From contig NZ_BAZF01000005.1 in the NCBI RefSeq assembly GCF_000813145.1, forward strand, positions 62,001 to 126,000: 64,000 bases of DNA, read 5' to 3'. How positions within the stretch are numbered: the first letter of the stretch is position 1; each line of letters opens with the position of its first letter. The notes under the pieces were generated by a model that searched no databases, had not been told where the DNA came from, and worked only from the letters and a program-made list of their open reading frames with translations. The DNA is from Geobacter sp. OR-1 (GTDB taxonomy: Bacteria > Desulfobacterota > Desulfuromonadia > Geobacterales > DSM-12255). Of the stretch, positions 7,075 through 14,239 are shown piece after piece. Made by a program: the position numbers and the translations under genes.

Positions 7075-9639
7075 CTAGACTTTCTCGATCTTGACACCGG
7101 TGAAGCCGCCGTTCCGGGCGGTGGCGCCGCTCAGGCGGTCGTAATCGTCTACCAGAAGCTCATTGTTGTTGCCGCCCCTGGGTTGAGCCTTGGCATAATC
7201 CCTGGCAGCGACACGACCATAGGCCCAGTGTCCCTGGCCGTAGCACTTGGCGATGGTCCCGGGGCGGACGCCTTCCCACAGCTTAGCCTTGGTGACGATG
7301 GAGCCGGTAGTCGACGTCAGGCGTACCGTATCGCCGGTCTTGATGCCGAGCTTCTTGCCGTCGATCGGGTTGATCTTTACGACATCGTCCCAGCTTTCGT
7401 CGCCAACATCCACCTTCTTGAACTCCTGGTACCAGACTGTGTTCTGACTCCGTCCCTCGCGGTTGAGGCGCGATTTGTAGTCAATAAAGGTGAACGGGTA
7501 CTCCGTGTCGCTGCCGTGACGCTTTGGGGACTCATAGTGCGGCACAAAAGCGAGCTCGCCTCGGGCTTCGTAACCGCTGGCCTGAAGGATGTCGTCGATG
7601 GTGGTGTTGTGCTTCTTGGCGTGTTCGCCCAGGGCCTTCTTCATGGTCTCGCTGTAGAACTCGAACTTCTTGGTCTCGGTCTTGAACTTGCCCTCGAACT
7701 TCTTGGTTTCGGGGTTATCCTTGCCCCAGTTCTTCTTGTATTTATAGGTCTCGGAGTTGTAGATACCCTTCTTCCTGAATTCGCCCCAGCCGGCAATCTG
7801 GTCTCCCTTCATCTTCTCCTTGCCGTTCCAGACCTTCTGTGACGAGATCTTGGCTGCGATCTCGGCGAATTCGGCCGCCGTGGTCGGCTTTTTCTTCGTC
7901 TCCGGGTCCTCGAAGGAGGCGTAATAGTTGTACAGGTTGGCAAACCCTTTGGCCTTGAGCTTCTCGGCCAGGAGCCACATCACCTCGGTCTCCTCGGCCT
8001 TTACCTTCCAGAGCGGCTTGGCCACCGGCTGCTGAATGGAGATATGGCCGTGGAGGTTGGCCATGTTGCCGATGATCGAGAGCTTCTCCGTCGGGGCAAA
8101 GGTGGCCGGCAAGACAATATCGGCATACTGGGACATCTCCGAGGCGTTGGTGACCATGTGGGCGAAGAACGGCATTTTCGCCATCACCTTTTCCCACCGT
8201 TGGGCGCCGGTGGCTGAGAATACGAAGTTGCTCCAGGTGCTGATGAAAACCTTTATTTTGGCAGGATCCTTCAGCAGGGCGTTGGCCACGTTGTTGGTGA
8301 CCACGCCGCTCCCCGGTTTGGCACTCATCATGGCCGGCATGTCCTTGGCGCCGCGGCCGTCGATCTTCTTGCCGTGGCCGTGATGCTCAGCCATCTCGTC
8401 GATGAACTCTTTCTTGATTTCAGGGAATTTTTCGACCGGGGCGCTGGAACTCTGCATGACGCCTCCCTCGGTCTCGATTGAGCCGAGGATTCCGTTGAGG
8501 GCGTAGACCGCCATGGCGGCGTAGGTGCCCCGGGGGGACATGGCCACGCCGGGTCCCATCCATACCGCGGTTTTCGTTCCGGCCTTTCCCATGGCTCGTG
8601 CCACGCGAACGATCTGCTCCTCTGGGATCAGGGTCTTCTTGGCAGCCCAGGCCGGAGTCTTGTCCTTCAGCTCCAGGTTCCAGTATCTAACGATGCCGTG
8701 GGTCTGCTTCTCTACAAAAGCGGCCTCGTCGATCGTCACGCCTGTCTTGAAGAGATTCTTTCCGTCCTTGAAGTCACCGACGAACTCTTTGCTCCAGAAT
8801 CCTTCGGTTAAAAGCACATGGGCAATAGCAGCTGCCAGGGCGCCGTCTTCCCCCGGCTTGATGGGAAGCCACTCGTTCGCCTTGGCAGCCGATGCGGACA
8901 GGCGCGGATCAACGGCGATGATCGTGCCGCGGTCGAAGATATCACCGAACTTGTTGATGGCATTAGGAACCTGGCGGTTGGAGCTGAGCGGGTCGGTCCC
9001 CCAGACCACCAGACACTTGGTTTTTGCCAGGTCATAGTCGCGGTAGCCGAAGAACCCCTGGGTATAGCCGGGCCCCATTTTTTCGGCCTCGGCGCAGATG
9101 GCGCTGTGGGAGAAATAATTGGGGGTACCGTATATTTTGGGAAGAGTCCCATAGAGCAGGTCGGTGGCGGTGGATGAGTAACGACCGCGCATGTACATCA
9201 GCTTTTCCGGCTCGTTGTTCTTGCGCAGCTCCATCATCTTGTCGGCAATGGTGTCCAGGGCCTCATCCCAGGTAATGGGGACGAACATGGGATCGATGCC
9301 GCGCCCCTTCTGGGGGTTGGTCCTCTTCATCGGCACCTTGATCCGGTCAGGGTCGTAGGTCTGCTGAATCATCAGATGGCCACGAGGACAGCAGTACCCG
9401 TTATTGGCCTTGGAAAGCTGGTTGCCGCGTACCTTGACGATGCGCCCTTCCTGCATGAGGAATTCCACCGGGCACCAGGCAGTGCACCCCTGGCAGGTGG
9501 AGGGTATCCATTCACCCTTGGGGTCACCGGGTTTTGGCATATGACTCGACGCAAACGCATTCAGCTTTGGTAGCCCAACGGTTGCCGCGGCACCCGCCGC
9601 AGCGGACAACTTGAGAAAATCCCGACGTTTGATTTCCAT
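7075..9639 (-). CDS. arrA: Respiratory arsenate reductase catalytic subunit ArrA
   Basis: An 854-residue molybdopterin oxidoreductase that should reduce arsenate to arsenite as a terminal respiratory step. The N-terminus has a twin-arginine leader (RRDFLK, residues 5-10). The Fe-S motif is exactly C-X2-C-X3-C-X27-C (C49, C52, C56, C84), the ArrA spacing. The molybdenum ligand is probably C182 in SHSAICAEAEK. R153, H178, S179, K187 and Y199 sit where, as I recall, arsenate-binding residues lie in the Shewanella ArrA structure. Context supports ArrA over tetrathionate or thiosulphate reductase: ArrB and ArrD follow, and arsR-acr3-arsA-arsD lie divergently. A GGGAGG ribosome site precedes the ATG. 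Confidence 0.92.
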   Translation of the reverse strand: MEIKRRDFLKLSAAAGAAATVGLPKLNAFASSHMPKPGDPKGEWIPSTCQGCTAWCPVEFLMQEGRIVKVRGNQLSKANNGYCCPRGHLMIQQTYDPDRIKVPMKRTNPQKGRGIDPMFVPITWDEALDTIADKMMELRKNNEPEKLMYMRGRYSSTATDLLYGTLPKIYGTPNYFSHSAICAEAEKMGPGYTQGFFGYRDYDLAKTKCLVVWGTDPLSSNRQVPNAINKFGDIFDRGTIIAVDPRLSASAAKANEWLPIKPGEDGALAAAIAHVLLTEGFWSKEFVGDFKDGKNLFKTGVTIDEAAFVEKQTHGIVRYWNLELKDKTPAWAAKKTLIPEEQIVRVARAMGKAGTKTAVWMGPGVAMSPRGTYAAMAVYALNGILGSIETEGGVMQSSSAPVEKFPEIKKEFIDEMAEHHGHGKKIDGRGAKDMPAMMSAKPGSGVVTNNVANALLKDPAKIKVFISTWSNFVFSATGAQRWEKVMAKMPFFAHMVTNASEMSQYADIVLPATFAPTEKLSIIGNMANLHGHISIQQPVAKPLWKVKAEETEVMWLLAEKLKAKGFANLYNYYASFEDPETKKKPTTAAEFAEIAAKISSQKVWNGKEKMKGDQIAGWGEFRKKGIYNSETYKYKKNWGKDNPETKKFEGKFKTETKKFEFYSETMKKALGEHAKKHNTTIDDILQASGYEARGELAFVPHYESPKRHGSDTEYPFTFIDYKSRLNREGRSQNTVWYQEFKKVDVGDESWDDVVKINPIDGKKLGIKTGDTVRLTSTTGSIVTKAKLWEGVRPGTIAKCYGQGHWAYGRVAARDYAKAQPRGGNNNELLVDDYDRLSGATARNGGFTGVKIEKV

Positions 9640-9665
9640 TCCGTTCCTCCCTATTTTTTATGGCA

Positions 9666-9752
9666 CTAGGCGCAGTCGCCTATTACCGAAAAGGCATTCT
9701 TGCCATTGTGACAAGCTCCGCAGGATTTGCCTTTCTGCATCTCCTCAATTAT
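9666..9752 (-). pseudogene. Remnant of a multihaem cytochrome c (c7-like C-terminus)
   Basis: On the minus strand, between the arrA promoter and the arrA start, a short frame encodes MQKGKSCGACHNGKNAFSV then IGDCA and a TAG stop. The CGACH haem-binding motif with KGKSCGACHNGKXAF is typical of small Geobacter c7-type and doubled-CXXCH cytochromes, where the next residues normally complete a second CXXCH. Here the second motif is cut off after C-A. An in-frame TGA lies about 50 bases upstream of the ATG. It therefore looks like a fragment of an older cytochrome gene caught in the arr leader. It could still be translated as a 24-residue peptide. Confidence 0.6.
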
Positions 9753-9764
9753 TTGAATCCCGAA

Positions 9765-9792
9765 ATTATATCCGTGTCTGCGGATAAATCAA
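9765..9792 (-). promoter_or_regulatory. arr operon promoter with overlapping ArsR-type operator
   Basis: Read on the minus strand: -35 TTGATT (9787-9792), a 16-bp spacer, and a perfect -10 TATAAT (9765-9770). The spacer contains the inverted repeat TATCCG-N6-CGGATA (9769-9786). The acr3 promoter at 10227-10254 has the same arrangement. A repressor bound here would cover the RNA polymerase site. The transcription start is expected near 9758, leaving a leader of about 119 bases before arrA. That ArsR is the binder is inference. Confidence 0.78.
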
Positions 9793-9834
9793 GCGCATAC
9801 TGTCTCTGCAAAGAAATGCCGTAGTATCGACAAC

Positions 9835-9863
9835 TTGACCTGGCATGATGACTGTTATATACA
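9835..9863 (+). promoter_or_regulatory. arsR promoter, probably giving a leaderless mRNA
   Basis: -35 TTGACC (9835-9840), a 17-bp spacer and -10 TATACA (9858-9863). The arsR ATG begins at 9871, only 8 bases past the -10 box, about where transcription should start, so the message may have no leader. A perfect inverted repeat GCATGATG (9843-9850) and CATCATGC (9877-9884) brackets the -10 box and start codon. This promoter lacks the TATCCG palindrome found at arrA and acr3. Confidence 0.6.
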
Positions 9864-9870
9864 TACAACG

Positions 9871-10218
9871 ATGAAACATCATGCACAGATATTCAAAGCC
9901 CTGTCCGATCCCATTCGCTTACGCATAGTTCTACTGCTGCAATCTGAAGGTGAGTTATGTGTGTGCGACCTGATGGCGGTCCTCAAATTGCCGCAATCCA
10001 CGGTATCGCGCCATCTTGCCTATCTCAAGCGCAGCTGCTGGGTGGACACCCGCCGTGAAGGAGTCTGGATGCACTACACGCTCAGTCGGGGAAGCTGTGC
10101 CATCTGCAAAGGACTGCTCCAGATTCTCGAACAGCATGCCTATGATCTCCCCGAGGTTGCATCCGACCGTTCCGCACTTGCCGCCTTCCTGAAAGAAAAA
10201 CCTTCGGGCTGTTCCTGA
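9871..10218 (+). CDS. arsR: ArsR-family arsenite-responsive repressor
   Basis: A 115-residue winged-helix repressor. The N-terminus (HHAQIFKALSDPIRLRIVLLL) and recognition helix (LPQSTVSRHLAYLKRSCWV) are typical of ArsR/SmtB. The metal-binding helix reads ELCVCDLM: the two essential cysteines of the E. coli ArsR CVCDLC site are kept, and the third is methionine. Extra cysteines occur in the C-terminal SCAICKGLL. ATG 9871 is chosen over an in-frame TTG at 9835 because the TTG is part of the -35 box. It should dissociate from DNA on binding As(III), opening the ars and arr operons. Confidence 0.92.
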   Translation: MKHHAQIFKALSDPIRLRIVLLLQSEGELCVCDLMAVLKLPQSTVSRHLAYLKRSCWVDTRREGVWMHYTLSRGSCAICKGLLQILEQHAYDLPEVASDRSALAAFLKEKPSGCS

Positions 10219-10226
10219 TTTTCCCC

Positions 10227-10254
10227 TTGATATATCCGCTAAAGCGGATATAAT
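10227..10254 (+). promoter_or_regulatory. acr3 operon promoter with embedded ArsR-type operator
   Basis: -35 TTGATA (10227-10232), a 16-bp spacer and perfect -10 TATAAT (10249-10254). A perfect 9-bp-arm palindrome, TATATCCGC-TAAA-GCGGATATA (10231-10252), fills the spacer and reaches into both boxes. It begins 8 bases after the arsR stop codon, so acr3-arsA-arsD can be transcribed separately from arsR. The TATCCG-N6-CGGATA core is identical to that in the arr promoter. Confidence 0.8.
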
Positions 10255-10289
10255 TACCCATCATTAAATCCCGGCGAGGTGAACTTATC

Positions 10290-11357
10290 ATGGCAGGAAG
10301 ACATATGAGTTTCTTTGACAAGTACCTGACCGTCTGGGTTGCCATCTGCATGGTGGTGGGGGTGCTGCTGGGCAAAGCGGTTCCCCAGGCGGTTGCATCG
10401 CTACGGGGGCTTGAGTTCGGCCAGGGATCGCAGATCAATATCCCGATCGCGGTGCTGATCTGGCTCATGGTCTACCCGATGATGCTGAAGGTGGATTTCG
10501 GTTCGGTGGTCAATGTGGGCAAGAATCCCAAGGGGCTGTTCGTCACCCTGTTCGTCAACTGGATCGTCAAGCCGTTCAGCATGGCCTTCTTCGCCTGGCT
10601 TTTCTTCCGTATGGTTTTCAGTCACTGGATCGCGCCGGGTGAGGCCGACCAGTACATTGCCGGCGCCATCATCCTGGCCGCCGCCCCATGCACCGCCATG
10701 GTCTTTGTCTGGAGCTACCTGACCGACGGCGATCCCGGCTACACCCTGGTGCAGGTCTCGGTGAACGACCTGCTGATGCTGGTCCTTTTCGCACCGATCG
10801 TCAAATTTCTCGTCTCCGGGGCATCAAGCCTGATCGTCCCGTTCGGCGTGCTCTTTACATCGGTGGTTGTCTTTATCGTCATCCCGCTGGCTGCCGGGGT
10901 CATAACCCGCAACGTGCTGATCAAATCGCATGGGCCGGAATGGTTCGACAATGCTTTTCTGCCAAAGTTGCATCCTGTTGCGATCAGTGCCCTGTTGGCC
11001 ACGCTGGTGCTGATCTTTGCCTTCCAGGCCGACAACATCACCGGCCGGATCTTCCACGTGCTGCTGATCGCAGTGCCGATCACCATCCAGGTCTATTTCA
11101 ACTCCTCACTGGCGTACGGACTGATGAAGTGGCTCAAGCTACCGTACAATGTCGCTGCGCCGGGGGCGCTGATCGGTGCCAGCAATTTCTTTGAACTGGC
11201 GGTAGCCGTTGCGATCACCATCTTCGGCCCCGAATCAGGCGCTGCCCTGGCCTGTGTAGTCGGTGTCCTGGTGGAGGTGCCGGTCATGCTCTCGGTCTGC
11301 TCCATCTGCAACCGCACCCGGCACTGGTTTCCGGCGAAGGTGGCACAAACGGCATAG
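10290..11357 (+). CDS. acr3: ACR3-family arsenite efflux permease
   Basis: A 355-residue, roughly ten-helix permease of the ACR3 (BART superfamily) type that extrudes arsenite across the cytoplasmic membrane. The conserved thiol motif is AAPCTAMVFVWSYL, with the cysteine at residue 134 (129 if the second ATG at 10305 is used). The second signature GASNFFELAVAVAI carries the conserved glutamate. A GAGGTG site 8 bases before ATG 10290 favours the first start, though AGGA before the second is also usable. It heads the acr3-arsA-arsD unit and probably works with the ArsA ATPase. Confidence 0.95.
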   Translation: MAGRHMSFFDKYLTVWVAICMVVGVLLGKAVPQAVASLRGLEFGQGSQINIPIAVLIWLMVYPMMLKVDFGSVVNVGKNPKGLFVTLFVNWIVKPFSMAFFAWLFFRMVFSHWIAPGEADQYIAGAIILAAAPCTAMVFVWSYLTDGDPGYTLVQVSVNDLLMLVLFAPIVKFLVSGASSLIVPFGVLFTSVVVFIVIPLAAGVITRNVLIKSHGPEWFDNAFLPKLHPVAISALLATLVLIFAFQADNITGRIFHVLLIAVPITIQVYFNSSLAYGLMKWLKLPYNVAAPGALIGASNFFELAVAVAITIFGPESGAALACVVGVLVEVPVMLSVCSICNRTRHWFPAKVAQTA

Positions 11358-11382
11358 ATTAGATAGGGAGAGAGGTATATTC

Positions 11383-13110
11383 GTGTCTCAAAACTTCATT
11401 GCTAATCCGCCAAGGAACCTGTTTTTCACCGGCAAAGGCGGAGTAGGCAAAACCACCGCATCGACGGCGACCGCCATTGCGCTGGCCGATCATGGCAAAC
11501 GGGTGCTCTTGGTCAGCACTGATCCGGCCTCCAATCTGGACGAGGTCCTGGGACTGTCCCTGTCGGCCGAACCTGCGCCGGTGCCCGGCGTATCGGGTCT
11601 TTTCGCCGCCAATGTCGACCCGGTGGAAGCAGCGGCAGCTTATCGGGAAAAGATGGTCGGCCCATACCGCGGGATTCTTCCCGAGGCAGCCCTGAGAAGC
11701 ATGGAAGAACAGCTTTCCGGCGCCTGCACGGTTGAGATTGCCGCCTTCAACGAATTTGCCCGGCTGATGGGGAATCCTGATGCAGCGGCTAGCTTTGACC
11801 ATATCATCTTCGACACCGCCCCCACCGGCCACACCCTGCGCCTGCTCTCGTTGCCAGCAGCCTGGAGCGATTTCATCGATACCAACACAGGGGGCACCTC
11901 CTGCCTTGGCCCTCTTGCCGGCTTGAAAGAACAGCATAAACTTTACGCAGGCACCAGGCGGGTTTTGGCCGACCCGGCTCAGACAATGGTGGTCGTGGTC
12001 AGCCGTCCGGATGAAGCCCCTCTGAACGAAGCAGCCCGCGCATCTGCTGAATTGCGCGAACTGAGGGTAGCCAATCAGCATCTGGTAATTAACGGCGTAC
12101 TGCAGATGCCCCATCCCGATGACCCCATAGCAGTTGCCTGGCATGACCGGAACATGAAAGCGCTCTCGAACATGCCGCCGGAACTGCAATCGATGCCGCG
12201 AACTGAACTGCCGTTGCGCGGTACGGAACTGGTCGGCATACCGGCGCTAAGGGCGTTCTTCACCCAGGAATGCGTCATGCCGCCTGCGAGCTCCATACCT
12301 GCCGCTTCGCTTCCCGCCCCTCTGAACGATCTTCTCGGCATGCTGTCAGCCCAACCCGGCGGGGTGATCATGACCATGGGAAAAGGCGGGGTAGGTAAAA
12401 CCACCCTCGCGGTGAACATTGCATCTGCCTTGGCTGCTCTGGGCAAAAAGGTGCACCTGACGACCACCGATCCGGCGGCCCATGTCGCCCAGACCCTGGG
12501 AGAAGCACCGGATGGGTTGCAGGTGAGTCGCATCGATCCCGAGGTTGAAACCGAAGCATATCGCATGGAAGTGCTTGCTACTGCCGGTGCTGATCTGGAC
12601 GATGAGGCCAGGGCGCTCATGGAAGAAGACCTGCGTTCCCCCTGCACGGAAGAGATTGCCGTGTTCAGGGCATTTGCACGGATCGTTGCCGAAGGCGCAG
12701 ACAGTTTCGTGGTGGTGGACACTGCCCCGACCGGCCACACGCTGCTACTGCTGGATGCCTCTGAGTCGTATCACCGGGAGGTGTCGCGCTCCATGAGCGA
12801 CATACCTGAAACGGTACGCCAATTGCTCCCCCGCCTGCGTGACCCGGCATTCACCAAGGTCTTTCTGGTAACCTTGCCGGAAGCCACGCCAGTCCACGAG
12901 GCGCTGGCGCTCCAGAAGGATTTGCGAAGAGCCGGGATCGAGCCGGCAGGCTGGATCGTCAACCAGAGTCTGGCGCCGCTTACTGTCACCAATCAGGTAC
13001 TTGAGCAACGGCGTACGCGAGAGTTTCGTTACATCGCTGAGGTGGTCAGGGAGGGGTTGCCGACCTTTCTCATTCCCTGGCAGTCCGAACCGGCAAAGAG
13101 CAGACAATAG
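11383..13110 (+). CDS. arsA: Arsenite-translocating ATPase ArsA (two-domain)
   Basis: A 575-residue ATPase with two homologous halves, each with a GKGGVGKTT P-loop (residues 17-25 and 333-341) and a DTAPTGHT signal (about 144 and 449). Cysteines C115, C174 and C421 match the three As(III)-binding cysteines of the R773 plasmid ArsA. It should couple ATP hydrolysis to arsenite export through the membrane permease, here ACR3. GTG 11383 is the likely start: it follows a GAGAGAGG site and avoids the 95-base overlap with acr3 that the longest frame would need. arsD follows, the reverse of the common arsD-arsA order. Confidence 0.94.
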   Translation: MSQNFIANPPRNLFFTGKGGVGKTTASTATAIALADHGKRVLLVSTDPASNLDEVLGLSLSAEPAPVPGVSGLFAANVDPVEAAAAYREKMVGPYRGILPEAALRSMEEQLSGACTVEIAAFNEFARLMGNPDAAASFDHIIFDTAPTGHTLRLLSLPAAWSDFIDTNTGGTSCLGPLAGLKEQHKLYAGTRRVLADPAQTMVVVVSRPDEAPLNEAARASAELRELRVANQHLVINGVLQMPHPDDPIAVAWHDRNMKALSNMPPELQSMPRTELPLRGTELVGIPALRAFFTQECVMPPASSIPAASLPAPLNDLLGMLSAQPGGVIMTMGKGGVGKTTLAVNIASALAALGKKVHLTTTDPAAHVAQTLGEAPDGLQVSRIDPEVETEAYRMEVLATAGADLDDEARALMEEDLRSPCTEEIAVFRAFARIVAEGADSFVVVDTAPTGHTLLLLDASESYHREVSRSMSDIPETVRQLLPRLRDPAFTKVFLVTLPEATPVHEALALQKDLRRAGIEPAGWIVNQSLAPLTVTNQVLEQRRTREFRYIAEVVREGLPTFLIPWQSEPAKSRQ

Positions 13111-13154
13111 CTGCCGATATACACGACAAATAATCGCCACAAGGAGAGAAACCG

Positions 13155-13529
13155 ATGAAGATTGAAATCTATGACCCTGCCATGTGCTGTTCAACCGGTG
13201 TCTGCGGTCCCAGTGTCGACCCGGAGCTGGTTCGCATCCAGGAAGCGCTGCGCCAGATCCAGAAGCAGGCGCCGGAAGTACAGGTGTCTCGCTACGGCCT
13301 TTCTGCAGATCCACAGGCATTTGTCAGCAACAGTGCAGTGGCGGAACTGCTGAAAAGCGATGGTCCTGACTGTCTGCCGCTCACCTTTGTCGACGGCGAG
13401 CTGGTCTGCAAGGGACGGTACCCGTCCGACGAGCAGCTCCAGGCAATCCTGAAGCGGGGTGGAATGGATGTGACCTTTGGCGAGAAAAAGAAATCCGCCT
13501 GTTGCTGCGGTCCCAAAGGGTGCTGTTAA
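13155..13529 (+). CDS. arsD: ArsD arsenite metallochaperone
   Basis: A 124-residue thioredoxin-fold protein that binds As(III) in the cytoplasm and hands it to ArsA. The N-terminal motif DPAMCCSTGVCGPSVD holds C11, C12 and C17, matching the essential C12/C13/C18 of R773 ArsD. The C-terminus has vicinal cysteines (C116-C118 and C123-C124), as in the longer ArsD forms. It lies 44 bases after arsA behind an AAGGAGAG site, and should be the last gene of the acr3-arsA-arsD unit. Confidence 0.95.
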   Translation: MKIEIYDPAMCCSTGVCGPSVDPELVRIQEALRQIQKQAPEVQVSRYGLSADPQAFVSNSAVAELLKSDGPDCLPLTFVDGELVCKGRYPSDEQLQAILKRGGMDVTFGEKKKSACCCGPKGCC

Positions 13530-13596
13530 CCTCCTTAGCGGCAACTAGGAGATTGAGAGACAATGGACGACCATAAACCCTGACATAAGAGAAAAC

Positions 13597-14187
13597 ATGC
13601 CCAATAACCTTGAACAAACCATTTCCGGCGTTATCCTGGTAGGTGGCAAAAGCCGCCGCATGGGGCGTGACAAGGCATTTCTGAAGATTGGCGGCGTTAC
13701 AATTTTCGAGCGGATAGCCGGGCTGTTCAGGGAGAGCTTTTCGCGAGTTTTGCTGGTCGGCGATCGGGAGGAGCGCTTTGCCGGCTACAACCTTCCAGTC
13801 ATACCGGACATCTACCCCGGCAGTGCGCTCGGGGGAGTCTACACCGGGCTCTATCACGCTCAAACAGAGCACGTCTTTGTCACTTCCTGCGATCTCCCGT
13901 TCCCAAACAGGGAACTGCTCCGCTACCTCTGTTCCCTCAGACATGGCTACGATGCAGTGGTGCCGTTAACAGAACATGGCTATGAACCGCTGTTCGCATT
14001 GTACTCCAAAAACTGCCTCGGGCCGATCAGAGAGCTGCTGGAGAGCGGCAACTACTGCGCCTTTGCCTATTATCCGCAGGTTAAGGCCAGATATGTGCAA
14101 ACCGAGGAACTGGCCCGGTTTGACCGGGATGGCAGAGCATTCGTGAATGTAAATACCCCGGAAGATTTTGAAAGAATCTCGGAATAA
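13597..14187 (+). CDS. mobA: Molybdenum cofactor guanylyltransferase MobA
   Basis: A 196-residue nucleotidyltransferase. The N-terminal signature LVGGKSRRMGRDKAFL (residues 14-29) is the GTP-binding loop. The TSCDLPFP motif near residue 91 holds the metal-binding aspartate. It adds GMP to molybdopterin to make the bis-MGD cofactor used by DMSO-reductase-family enzymes such as ArrA. First of four Moco-related genes in a row. Its position directly after the ars genes suggests functional grouping with arrA, although these are general housekeeping functions. Confidence 0.9.
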   Translation: MPNNLEQTISGVILVGGKSRRMGRDKAFLKIGGVTIFERIAGLFRESFSRVLLVGDREERFAGYNLPVIPDIYPGSALGGVYTGLYHAQTEHVFVTSCDLPFPNRELLRYLCSLRHGYDAVVPLTEHGYEPLFALYSKNCLGPIRELLESGNYCAFAYYPQVKARYVQTEELARFDRDGRAFVNVNTPEDFERISE

Positions 14188-14239
14188 GGAATTTCCGCGC
14201 ATCTGAAGATTCGTACTGTAAGAAGGAGGCATCCGGCTT

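Noticed and set aside
7075-9639. Tetrathionate or thiosulphate/polysulphide reductase as the identity of the molybdoenzyme
   Set aside because: The Fe-S spacing, active-site residues, ArrD chaperone and the divergent ars operon all favour arsenate reductase.
11263-11382. N-terminal extension of ArsA from 11263
   Set aside because: It overlaps acr3 and translates to an arginine-rich unconserved stretch; the GTG at 11383 has a good ribosome site.
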